Of a stretch of DNA of 57,085 nucleotides, positions 1 through 7,837 are shown in pieces; within the stretch, counting starts at the first letter, position 1, and the number at the start of each line of letters is the position of its first letter. Source of the DNA: CAZKUN01 sp964555935 (GTDB lineage Bacteria > Armatimonadota > Zipacnadia > Zipacnadales > VGFC01); NCBI GenBank assembly GCA_964555935.1, contig CAZKUN010000025.1, positions 1-57,085 on the forward strand, given 5' to 3'. Made by a program: the position numbers and the translations under genes. The notes under the pieces are model-generated. The model worked only from the letters and a program-made list of their open reading frames with translations. It was not told where the DNA came from and made no database searches.

Positions 1-1061
1 TCTGGCAAGTCGGCGAGCCCTCGCGTCAGCGCTGGGAGACCACCGCCGATCTCTGCTACCAACTGCATGACCTCGACGGTGATGGCAAGGCGGAGGTGCT
101 CTACACCCGCGAGTTCGAGTTGCGCGTGGCTGACGGCGCGACCGGCGAGACGCTCCGAAGCATCCGCACTCCCGAGTCCGTGCCACCCAAGGCCGCCGGC
201 GCGTGGCCGCTCCGCCGAGTCATCGGCGACTGCCTCTACTTCTGCGATTTCACCGGCGACGGCAAGCAGGACGCGGTCATCCTTAAAGACCGCTACGAGC
301 GCTGCTGGGCCTACGATTCGGGCCTCAACCTGCTGTGGGATCACTCATGCAAGACGGGGCATTATCCGACGAGTTACGACATCGATGGCGACGGCCGCGA
401 AGAGCTGCTGATGGGTTACACGTTGCTCAATGCCGAGGGGCAGGTGGTCTGGCAACTCGACGCAATCGACCACGCCGACAGCAGCGTCATGTGGCACAAC
501 TCAGCGGGCGAGCCGACGGTCGCCATCGCCGGTAGCGACGCGGGCTTCTACCTGATGGATGGCGCGGGCGAGACCTTCGCCCACCACCCCATCGGCCACG
601 CGCAGACCACGTGCCTGGGGAAGCTCCGCGCGGACGTGCCGGGACTTCAGCTCATCGTGAATACCTACTGGGGCGAGCCGGGGGTGACGATCATCCTCGA
701 CGAGCGCGGCAAGCTGCTGCGCGAGTTCGAGCCGATGCACTACGCCTGCTTGCTCCAGCCCGTCAACTGGACCGACGACGGCACCGATCTCATCCTGCTC
801 TCGCCCCATGTTGACCAAGGCGGTCTCATCGATGGACGTGGGCGCCGCGTGGTGATGTTTCCGGATGATGGCCATCCGGTCCTGTGCTCGGATGTCAAGG
901 ACATCGACGGCGACGGGATCGACGAAATACTGTGCTGGGATTACGACGAGATCTGGATCTACAAGCCCGACCGCGACCCCTCGCCCCGCCCCTATCCCGA
1001 GCGGAATCCGTTCTACAACGACTCGAACTACCGCGGCCAGTGGAGCAAGGCGGAGGCTTGA
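1..1061 (+). CDS. FG-GAP/VCBS-repeat protein, 5' truncated by window edge
   Basis: The reading frame is open from the first complete codon (base 3) with no stop upstream, so the N-terminus lies outside the window; the GTG at 96 is internal. The visible part has several calcium-loop-like motifs of the form D-x-D-G-D-G-x-x-E/D (for example DLDGDGKAE, DFTGDGKQD, DIDGDGREE, DIDGDGIDE). Each is followed by a hydrophobic strand, as in beta-propeller FG-GAP/VCBS repeats and in family 11 rhamnogalacturonan lyases. The C-terminus is Tyr/Pro/Arg-rich and ends in a short tail. It is probably an extracellular carbohydrate-associated propeller or lyase. The catalytic assignment cannot be made from this fragment. 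The neighbouring GH117 and glycosidase genes fit a carbohydrate role. Confidence 0.65.
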   Translation, partial: WQVGEPSRQRWETTADLCYQLHDLDGDGKAEVLYTREFELRVADGATGETLRSIRTPESVPPKAAGAWPLRRVIGDCLYFCDFTGDGKQDAVILKDRYERCWAYDSGLNLLWDHSCKTGHYPTSYDIDGDGREELLMGYTLLNAEGQVVWQLDAIDHADSSVMWHNSAGEPTVAIAGSDAGFYLMDGAGETFAHHPIGHAQTTCLGKLRADVPGLQLIVNTYWGEPGVTIILDERGKLLREFEPMHYACLLQPVNWTDDGTDLILLSPHVDQGGLIDGRGRRVVMFPDDGHPVLCSDVKDIDGDGIDEILCWDYDEIWIYKPDRDPSPRPYPERNPFYNDSNYRGQWSKAEA

Positions 1062-1101
1062 CGCGCCCCTCGATGACTCAACTGGTGAAGTCGACGACCC
1101 C

Positions 1102-2304
1102 CTAGATGGCACGGTCTGAGTTGTCTCCACCTTCGCCGGAGGATAGCTCCTTTGGCACGGTGACGGAGAAGACCGTGCCTTCGGGCGCCTGGCTGGTGAA
1201 GCTCGCGGCCCCTTGAAGATAGCGCTCCGTGAGTAGCTTCGCGCTGTGCGTGCCGATGCCGCGGCCTGACCCGCTCTTCGTGCTGAAGGACCGCTGGAAT
1301 ATCTGTTCTTGGATGTCCTCGGGTATCACTACGGCGTTTCTGACATGAAACTCCACGTGATCACCCGCGTCGGTAGCGTCCATGGCCACCGTGCCGCCTG
1401 CCTCCGTTGCTTCGAGAGCGTTCTTGGCCAGGTTGCCCAGCACCCTCCGCAACAGCGTGGCGTCAGTCAGGATCTCACAGTCAGGTGCTTCGCCAACGGC
1501 TAGTGTCCGGTCTTTCGCCACCGAGTGGCTCCGATAGAGTTCCGCTGTCGACTCCATGATGTCGCGCGCGGATACCGAGGACACATCAAGCACGAGCGTG
1601 CACTGCTCCGCTGCCAGCAACTGACGTTGGGCGAGGACTTCCTCGTGCAGTTGCTGCGAGATCCGGCGCAGGTTCTGTTTGCACTTCTCCTCCATGTGGG
1701 GGTCGTTTTCCTCGCTCGTGAGCAGTTCAGAGACTGCCTGAAGTCCCATCGTTATGTTCAGCACGTCGTGGAAGAACACGCGCTCAAGCACGTCTCGCCG
1801 CTTCTCGGCACTGATGTCGCGTAGCGAGAGCGACACCAATTCCTCCTCGCCCACACGGATTGGCGTCGCGATGACGTTGATGTCCAGGGCCCCACCGTCC
1901 ACCTCTCGCGTGGTCCGGATCCGGCACTCGCTGGCGGCCGGTTGGCCGCGTTCGAGACACTCCACGGTCGCATCCAAGGCGCCGCACTCCTGACACGCGT
2001 GACCCGTGCCGCAACCACTGGGGGCGAGTTCGACATTGACGCAGCCCACCGTCTCCCCTGAACGAAGCCCAAGCAGCTCACGCGCTGATTCGGCGCCGAG
2101 GGACTCAGCAACCCTCTGGTTCACCGCGACGATCTGGCGTTCCCGATTGAGTATCATCGCCATGTCTGGGGTGGAGTCGAATAGCGTCATGGCCAGGTCG
2201 TTCTCCAGTACCTGCCGGCGGGTAGACTGAAGTTCGGCCTCGCCAGCTCGGTCGGCGCACGCGCAGTGTGTCTGCGTCGTCGAATCGCAGTCTGTTTGCG
2301 TCAT
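1102..2304 (-). CDS. PAS-type sensor histidine kinase with Cys-rich insertion
   Basis: 400 residues from the ATG at 2304, which has a GAGAGGG Shine-Dalgarno about 10 nt upstream. The frame stays open to 2442, but those 46 codons are low complexity and look like leader. A PAS-like sensor spans about residues 35-165 and contains Cys88, Cys98, Cys104 and Cys107 in a C-x9-C-x5-C-x2-C pattern (GCGTGHACQECGA). The HisKA-like helix has His179 (FFHDVLN). The HATPase domain has an N-box with Asn291 and Asn295 and a G-box GSGRGIG near 345-351. No transmembrane segment is seen, so it is predicted cytoplasmic. No response regulator is adjacent. The cysteines suggest metal, heme or redox sensing; this is inferred from spacing only. 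Confidence 0.85.
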   Translation of the reverse strand: MTQTDCDSTTQTHCACADRAGEAELQSTRRQVLENDLAMTLFDSTPDMAMILNRERQIVAVNQRVAESLGAESARELLGLRSGETVGCVNVELAPSGCGTGHACQECGALDATVECLERGQPAASECRIRTTREVDGGALDINVIATPIRVGEEELVSLSLRDISAEKRRDVLERVFFHDVLNITMGLQAVSELLTSEENDPHMEEKCKQNLRRISQQLHEEVLAQRQLLAAEQCTLVLDVSSVSARDIMESTAELYRSHSVAKDRTLAVGEAPDCEILTDATLLRRVLGNLAKNALEATEAGGTVAMDATDAGDHVEFHVRNAVVIPEDIQEQIFQRSFSTKSGSGRGIGTHSAKLLTERYLQGAASFTSQAPEGTVFSVTVPKELSSGEGGDNSDRAI

Positions 2305-2496
2305 ATGTGGATGCCCTCTCTTTGGCCGGAGCCTACCCGACGCTGCGCCACCGTGACCCGGTGGCGTCGCCGGAGCTTTCGCCGGCAATCCGGCTTCTCC
2401 CTGCGAGGCACCGACCCGTCCGCCGAACTGAGGCGGTGGCACGGCTGGGCACTGCCGCTCATGGATCCCCGATGGCGGATGCGGTCGCTCTTACCC
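2305..2496 (-). promoter_or_regulatory. GC-rich leader with stable hairpins upstream of histidine kinase
   Basis: Between a small ORF and the kinase start lie a perfect 8-bp hairpin (2346-2353 / 2359-2366, 5-nt loop) and a second hairpin (2369-2373 / 2382-2386) whose apical loop on the minus strand is a C-GAAA-G tetraloop. A further 5-bp stem lies upstream. The order, a GAAA-capped stem followed by GACGC and a second stem, loosely recalls the c-di-GMP-I riboswitch. The diagnostic GACGCAAAGCC core is absent, so no class is assigned. It could simply be untranslated GC-rich sequence. Confidence 0.25.
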
Positions 2497-2607
2497 TTAC
2501 CACTCCCCGACCGTCCTCAGCAGCATCCACATGACGACGGGCGCGAGCATCATGAAGATGAACAGAGTCCACTGATCGAACCTGTCACTTCGGCCGTGTC
2601 CGAGCAT
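2497..2607 (-). CDS. Small single-span membrane protein (36 aa)
   Basis: A short ORF starts at the ATG at 2607 and ends in TAA at 2497-2499. A good Shine-Dalgarno (GGGAGG) lies 6 nt before the ATG. The product starts MLGHGRSDRFDQW, continues with about 17 hydrophobic residues (LFIFMMLAPVVMWMLL), and ends RTVGEW, giving one membrane span with a charged N-terminus. It precedes the histidine kinase on the same strand by 192 nt. Its function is unknown. The RBS and clean topology argue for a real gene, but it is short and no homologue is recognised. Confidence 0.5.
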   Translation of the reverse strand: MLGHGRSDRFDQWTLFIFMMLAPVVMWMLLRTVGEW

Positions 2608-2708
2608 GGCGCGCCTCCCGTCCGGCTCCGGTTGCCCTCCCTATAGATGATACCCGCCGCCAAGGTCCGCGCAAACACACCGAGAAGTAGCCGCCGGAGG
2701 TGATTCGA

Positions 2709-3767
2709 GTGCCGATGAGCGCCGCATCCAAACGCGCGCTGAACTACACCAAGGGACCGGAATGGTTCTGCGAGTTTCGCACGACTCCCGTAACCGGATG
2801 CTTTGAGCGGGAAGAGGCTGTCTACCGGCGTGATCCGAGCGCCGTCATCCGCGTCGGCGACCTCCATCATGTCTGGTATACGAAGTCCGTCGGCTTGGCC
2901 GAGGGATTCGGAACGGGCGATCCCGCGAAAAAGACCTTTCCATGGGACCTCTCCGAGGTCTGGCACGCGACGTCGGAAGATTCCTACCACTGGGAGGAGC
3001 AGGGCGTGGCAGTCCCGCGCGGCCCGGAGGGCGCTTTCGATGATCGCAGCGTCTTCACGCCTGAGGTTCTCGCGCACGAAGGCAAGCACTACCTCGTGTA
3101 CCAGACGGTCCGGGCGCCGTACGTGCGGCGGACGAAGAACCGCATCGGCATGGCCGTCGCCGATTCGCCCGAGGGCCCGTGGGTGAAGGTCGGGCATCCC
3201 TTGCTCGAGCCGTCCGACACCGGCGAGTGGCTCGGGGATGAGGACAACCGATTCCTCGTTACAGAGAAGGGCGATTTCGATAGCCAGAAAGTCCACGACC
3301 CCTGCCTCATGTTCCACCGCGGGCAGTTCTGGCTCTATTACAAGGGCGAGATCATGGGCGAGGAGATGACCTTCGGCGGGCGCGAGACCAAGTGGGGCGT
3401 CGCGATCGCCGACCGGCCCGAGGGCCCGTACGCAAAGTCCGAATACAACCCCATCACCAACAGCGGCCACGAGGTCATCGCCTGGCCCTACCAGAGGGGC
3501 ATCGCGGCGCTGCTGACGACCGACGGGCCGGAGAAGAACACCATCCAATACGCGCCCGACGGCATCAACTTCGAGATCGAGGCGGTCATCAAGAACCCGC
3601 CCGAGGCCCCCGGCTTGTTCCGGTGCGAGGACCCCGATACTCATCCGCTGGAGGGCGTGCGGTGGGGCCTCTGCCACGTCTGCCGCAACGACTTCGCCTA
3701 CATCCGGCGATTCCACGTCGACGAAACACTCAAGAACTGGTTCGCCTCAAGGACCACCTACGAATAG
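2709..3767 (+). CDS. Glycoside hydrolase family 117-like enzyme
   Basis: 352 residues from the GTG at 2709, chosen because GGAGG at 2696-2700 sits 8 nt upstream; the GTG at 2700 overlaps that RBS and the ATG at 2715 is the other option. The sequence strongly resembles GH117 five-bladed propellers (alpha-1,3-3,6-anhydro-L-galactosidases/neoagarooligosaccharide hydrolases). It carries the segments YRRDPSAVI, KVHDPCLMF, YYKGEIMGEEMTFGGRE, NPITNSGHEV and LLTTDGPEKNT, plus a CEDPDTH motif near the C-terminus. The conserved acidic residues in these segments correspond to the family's active-site acids. No signal peptide is seen, so it is predicted cytoplasmic. It lies 13 nt upstream of another putative glycosidase and is probably cotranscribed. 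The substrate is not certain. Confidence 0.85.
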   Translation: MPMSAASKRALNYTKGPEWFCEFRTTPVTGCFEREEAVYRRDPSAVIRVGDLHHVWYTKSVGLAEGFGTGDPAKKTFPWDLSEVWHATSEDSYHWEEQGVAVPRGPEGAFDDRSVFTPEVLAHEGKHYLVYQTVRAPYVRRTKNRIGMAVADSPEGPWVKVGHPLLEPSDTGEWLGDEDNRFLVTEKGDFDSQKVHDPCLMFHRGQFWLYYKGEIMGEEMTFGGRETKWGVAIADRPEGPYAKSEYNPITNSGHEVIAWPYQRGIAALLTTDGPEKNTIQYAPDGINFEIEAVIKNPPEAPGLFRCEDPDTHPLEGVRWGLCHVCRNDFAYIRRFHVDETLKNWFASRTTYE

Positions 3768-3780
3768 AGGATGCGTCACC

Positions 3781-5724
3781 ATGAGACCTCACGAGCGCTG
3801 GATCTGGACGGAGCTGATCGGATTTGACAGCGAGCAGCCCGACCAAGGCGTCGCCGAGTACCTCGAGACGACCGGCTTCGTGCCTGACTGCATCTGCCTG
3901 CTCATCACCTCGCCCGACTTCGCGCTCTCCCATGAGGACTGGCCGGGGGAGGTGGATCTCCCGCCGGATTTCTGCTCGCGCGACGGGCACGATCACAACC
4001 CGCAGCGCAGCCGACAGGTCTGGACGAATCGCCAGCTCCGGAGCCTCATCGACGGGCTCCACGCGCGCGGCGTGCGGGTCTACTTGACCATGTTCACGCG
4101 GTTCTACGACAACCAGTTTCACCATGAGTGGCTCAGCGATCACCGCGAGGTCTGCAAGGTCTTCCGCGGCTTGGGGTGGTCGGGATCGATCAACGCGCTG
4201 TCGCGGCTGGCGGATGGGCGCTACTTCGAGGACATCTGGATTGAGAAGCTCTGTCAGGTGATGGCCTACTACGACTTCGATGGCTGGCATGGCGCCGATG
4301 GCTTCGGGCCGCTCAACGGGCCGCTCTACCGCGTCTGCATCTCTGACGACATGGTCGACCAGTTCGCCCACATGAGCGGCGTCGATCTCCCCGAGGAGGT
4401 CGCGCTGCGCTGCGCGCACGACGTCGAGAAGCTCGAGGTCCGCGCCGCATGGCTCTGGCGCCACGCGCGCGAGGAGTGGATCGAGTTCTACGCCGAGAGG
4501 TGGGCCGGATTCTGGCGCAAGGCGATGGCGGCGATTCACGCGGCCGGCAAGAAAGCCGTCATCAACTCCGCCTGGGGGCGCGCGCCGTTTGAGTCGCTCT
4601 ACCGATATGGCGTCGACTATCGGCGCATCGCCGAGGCAGGCGTTGACGGTATCGTCGTCGAGACGGTCGCGGCGGGGCTTAGCATGGATCCCCGCCCGGA
4701 AGCCGCCAACCCGAATCGCCACCACGACTTCCTCGCGATGCTGATGCTCATCAAAGCCCGCGTCCCCGACACCAGGCTCATCTTCCTCCACAACGTGCAT
4801 GACACGGTCGAGGAATGGGACGCGATCCACCACAAGCCAACCGTGCTGGAGCGCGAGATCTACGCGTTGTCCAACGTCTTCATCACGCGGGCTGATGGCA
4901 AGCTCGCCCCGTGCGCCAACGGGTTCCTGGCCTGCCTGGGCGACGGTATCGCCGCCGAGCAATGGTCATGGCTTCGCGAGCGCTGGGAGCTGGCGTTCTC
5001 CGATTCGCCCCGCCGCGCGCTCGGCGCGACTCTGGTCTGGTCTGACGCTGCAATGGACGCTCAGCAGGCCGACTTCATTGCTAACCGCTCGTGGACGGTC
5101 CATCGCCTGGTGTTTCATCTCATGAGTCGAGGCGCGCCCGTGCAGACCACCGTCAACGTGCACGACGTCCACGCCGCCTCTGGCGCGATCCTCGTCATCA
5201 ATCCGAACCTGCTGCCGCCCGCCGAACTCGAGAGCGTTCTCGCGTACGAGGGCGGCCCCATCGTGCTAATCGGCCCGGAGGGCTGTTGCGTGCATGGCGA
5301 GCCGGAATGTATCACCGACGATGATGACGCGTCGCTGCCCGGCGATGTGATGGGCATTGTCGAGCCTTACGGCTACTGGGATCACATGGAGTTCCGACCG
5401 GCGTCCGAGGAGTACCTGCAGGCCTGCGCCGATGCCATCGTCCGCGCGGCCGGCGTCTTCACCGTGACCGACGAGGCCGAATCCGTCGGCCTCATGGTCA
5501 CCGAATCATCCGCCGGCGCTTTGCGAATCGCGATCAAGAACAAGACGCCCTTCTACGCCCGCCCGACCATCGAGATATCGCAGCCCATCGATTCCGTGGC
5601 CGTCTTGACGATGTTCCCATCCATGCTGGATGCGCCCGAAGGCAACGCGTTCAGCGTCCGCGTGCCGCCGGACGGAATTACGGTGGTTGAGGTGACGCCG
5701 GCAACCCAGCAGCCGTGCGAGTGA
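3781..5724 (+). CDS. Putative TIM-barrel glycosidase
   Basis: 647 residues starting at the ATG at 3781, with AGAGGAT about 9 nt upstream. The first ~420 residues look like a (beta/alpha)8 barrel: RGVRVYLTMFTRFYDN, YYDFDGWHGADGFGP, GKKAVINSAWGRAP and VDGIVVETV resemble strand-end motifs of alpha-amylase/GHL-type glycosidases, with several Asp/Glu at strand ends. The C-terminal ~200 residues look like an amidotransferase-like alpha/beta region (ILVINPNLLPPAE, GGPIVLIGPEG) followed by a beta-rich cap. There is no signal peptide. It follows the GH117 gene in the same transcriptional direction, which supports joint action on an oligosaccharide. No specific family is recognised. Confidence 0.5.
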   Translation: MRPHERWIWTELIGFDSEQPDQGVAEYLETTGFVPDCICLLITSPDFALSHEDWPGEVDLPPDFCSRDGHDHNPQRSRQVWTNRQLRSLIDGLHARGVRVYLTMFTRFYDNQFHHEWLSDHREVCKVFRGLGWSGSINALSRLADGRYFEDIWIEKLCQVMAYYDFDGWHGADGFGPLNGPLYRVCISDDMVDQFAHMSGVDLPEEVALRCAHDVEKLEVRAAWLWRHAREEWIEFYAERWAGFWRKAMAAIHAAGKKAVINSAWGRAPFESLYRYGVDYRRIAEAGVDGIVVETVAAGLSMDPRPEAANPNRHHDFLAMLMLIKARVPDTRLIFLHNVHDTVEEWDAIHHKPTVLEREIYALSNVFITRADGKLAPCANGFLACLGDGIAAEQWSWLRERWELAFSDSPRRALGATLVWSDAAMDAQQADFIANRSWTVHRLVFHLMSRGAPVQTTVNVHDVHAASGAILVINPNLLPPAELESVLAYEGGPIVLIGPEGCCVHGEPECITDDDDASLPGDVMGIVEPYGYWDHMEFRPASEEYLQACADAIVRAAGVFTVTDEAESVGLMVTESSAGALRIAIKNKTPFYARPTIEISQPIDSVAVLTMFPSMLDAPEGNAFSVRVPPDGITVVEVTPATQQPCE

Positions 5725-5726
5725 GG

Positions 5727-5750
5727 GTTTGTCGTCACGTGACGACAAAC
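5727..5750. terminator. 24-bp perfect palindrome between convergent genes
   Basis: The two 12-base arms GTTTGTCGTCAC and GTGACGACAAAC are perfectly complementary and begin 2 nt after the stop codon of the upstream gene. Transcribed from either strand it would form a 10-bp stem with an ACGU loop. It lies between two converging genes (ends at 5724 and 5822), so a bidirectional terminator is most likely. A dimeric-protein operator with a CACGTG core is the alternative. There is no long T-run. Confidence 0.5.
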
Positions 5751-5821
5751 GCCTGCGTCAGGTCTGCCGAAGGCATGGGAAGGACACATCCGGGCAGAAC
5801 GCGGACATCCGCGCGCAAGCA

Positions 5822-7837
5822 CTAGGTATGCATCCGGAAGTCGATCTCCGCCGGCGGCGGGAATTCCCGGCGCACCCGCTTCTTCAGCTCATCGTCGATC
5901 TCGATGCCTTCTTCGATTGAGATCCGCCGCTCGTGCATGCCGTACCACAGGTCGCTCAGCGATACCTCGCCCTCGCGCAGGTCATCAATCTCCGCCGCCG
6001 CGTCGAGGATGCGTTGCACGGTCTGCAAGTCGCCCTCCGCCAACGCTGCCTGGCCCTCCAGCAGCACCACGCGCCCCGCGGAGCGCACGGGTTCTGGAAC
6101 GCTCGACAGGAACCCCAGCCAATCGCCGGCCCGATCAGCCGCGAGCAGCGCTCGACCACACTCAATCACGAGCGGCTTCAGGCTCGGCATTAGCCGCGCG
6201 GCCGTCAGCAGCAGATCCGCGCATCGGCCCAGGTCCCGATCCTCTCGAGCCAGCACGGCCAGATTCCGCAGCGCCCACGGCGACTCGGCGAGCGATTGAG
6301 CGTTCTCCCAGGCCTCGCGCGCGCCGTCTCTCTCCCCGGCCTGGTATCGCATCACGCCAACGTGCAGCCAGTCGAGCCAGTCCGTGTTCTCGCTCCCCGC
6401 GACGCTCTTCTCGAGCAAATCGCGCCACTCGGGCTGCACCACGTACGACTTCGGCGCGCTGCCGGGATCAGCCGGCGGCAACTCCCCCGCTTGCAGCAGC
6501 TCGAGCCACGGCGCCTGAGCCTCGCTCAGCGAATCCTCGCCGAACACCAGCTCCGCCCCACAGAACGCCTGCTCGCCCGCGGCCTCGCGACGCATCAGCT
6601 CCAGTTTTCCCCAACCCGAGCCGCCGTGCAGGATTTCTGTCGGTGCCTTCCGCGCGACAGTGCGCGTCCGCTCAAACTCCGCGTTCATGTCGGCTCGCGG
6701 CAGGAGGTCCTCGATCCGCGCGCCCACCTCCGCCCGCGCGTCGTCCCAGTCCCCGTGGACCTTCGCCGGGTCAGCCTCGATCAGCCCATACGCCTCCAGC
6801 CACTCCCACTCCGCCTTGGCGGGCATCGGCAGGTGCTCGGCCTGCGTCCGCGCAAGCCCGGCCTGGGTCTCTATGTACGCGCACCCGGGCTTGGCCAGGA
6901 ATGTCTGCCAGCGCTTCCCGCCGGGGCCATGGCCCCAGACGAACAGCTTGCGGCCTTTGAGCATGTCCGTTGAGGTCTGCCCCAGCCCCTTGCCGTCGCC
7001 GTCGAGAGCGGTGATGAACGGCCGGCCGCCATCAGGCACGCGGAAGAAGAAGTCCATCGAGTTCGGCACGTTCGTCGAGTACGTGCCATCCGTCTTGCCG
7101 TCATACAGCGGGATCGGCACCTTCGCGAGGCCGCCCTTGTAGGCAAACCGATAGCAGTGATCCGCCGGCACCACGACCCGAGTCTCGGGCGTCTCGGGCG
7201 CGGCCATATTGCTCCACCAGTACATCGGCACTTCCTCGTCTCGCGGGTTCACGATGCGCGGCCGGATGAAGAGCACTTCCGAGCCATCGGGGAGGTACGC
7301 GTCGATCTGAAACGGCACTTGCCGGATCCGTTCCCACTCATACATCCGCAGCACGGGCGTCCCGTCGTTCCCCTCCACACGGGCGGCGTGCAGCGGCGAA
7401 CACGTGAAGACGCAGTGCCCGATCATGCCGATGTTCCACTCCACTCCGCCGCTGAACCACGCGTTCCGGATCGCCAGGTTCGCGGGCTGGAAGACGGGGT
7501 TCACCTCCAGCAGCTCGCGCCCGCTGGGTTTGTGGTAGATCGACCACAGCCTTCCGCCGACATCCAGCAGAAAGGTCGCGCGGAGGAACTCGTTCTCGAG
7601 CACCGCCGTCCTGAAACGCGTCGGCTCAAGCTTGCGGGTGTACCCGTCCTGCATCAGGTATGGGAGCGAACTCGTCACGCGCCCGTACCGGAGGTAGCGC
7701 TGATCCTCCTCGGGGATGTCGGGCGACATTGTGATATCCGCATGCGTGTCGGCGGCGGGGGCCAGCGGCGGCAGCGGATTCTCCGGACCGACATCGGCAC
7801 CGGGCATCGTCCACGTATCCAGGCGCAGTTCGCTCAT
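5822..7837 (-). CDS. DUF5107 domain protein with TPR-like C-terminus
   Basis: 671 residues, with the ATG preceded by AGGAG 8 nt upstream. The N-terminal ~330 residues match the DUF5107 style (TRFRTAVLENEFLRATFL, GGRLWSIYHKPSGRELLEVNP, FSGGVEWNIGMIGH, VPMYWWSNMAAPETPETRVVVPA), a predicted beta-sandwich related to sugar-binding or mutarotase-like folds. The C-terminal ~250 residues are helical repeats (DWLDWLHVGVMRYQAGERDGAREAW and similar), probably TPRs. It has no signal peptide. The start overlaps the stop of the upstream membrane-protein gene by 4 nt (ATGA), indicating translational coupling. DUF5107 proteins are often found with glycosidases, and a role in carbohydrate degradation is inferred. 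Confidence 0.75.
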   Translation of the reverse strand: MSELRLDTWTMPGADVGPENPLPPLAPAADTHADITMSPDIPEEDQRYLRYGRVTSSLPYLMQDGYTRKLEPTRFRTAVLENEFLRATFLLDVGGRLWSIYHKPSGRELLEVNPVFQPANLAIRNAWFSGGVEWNIGMIGHCVFTCSPLHAARVEGNDGTPVLRMYEWERIRQVPFQIDAYLPDGSEVLFIRPRIVNPRDEEVPMYWWSNMAAPETPETRVVVPADHCYRFAYKGGLAKVPIPLYDGKTDGTYSTNVPNSMDFFFRVPDGGRPFITALDGDGKGLGQTSTDMLKGRKLFVWGHGPGGKRWQTFLAKPGCAYIETQAGLARTQAEHLPMPAKAEWEWLEAYGLIEADPAKVHGDWDDARAEVGARIEDLLPRADMNAEFERTRTVARKAPTEILHGGSGWGKLELMRREAAGEQAFCGAELVFGEDSLSEAQAPWLELLQAGELPPADPGSAPKSYVVQPEWRDLLEKSVAGSENTDWLDWLHVGVMRYQAGERDGAREAWENAQSLAESPWALRNLAVLAREDRDLGRCADLLLTAARLMPSLKPLVIECGRALLAADRAGDWLGFLSSVPEPVRSAGRVVLLEGQAALAEGDLQTVQRILDAAAEIDDLREGEVSLSDLWYGMHERRISIEEGIEIDDELKKRVRREFPPPAEIDFRMHT

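Noticed and set aside
2305..2442. N-terminal extension of the histidine kinase to 2442
   Set aside because: The extra 46 residues are low complexity and the ATG at 2304 has a proper Shine-Dalgarno.
3730..4962. 410-codon minus-strand ORF opposite the second glycosidase
   Set aside because: Shadow; composition dominated by Val, Arg, Asp and Glu with no fold signal.
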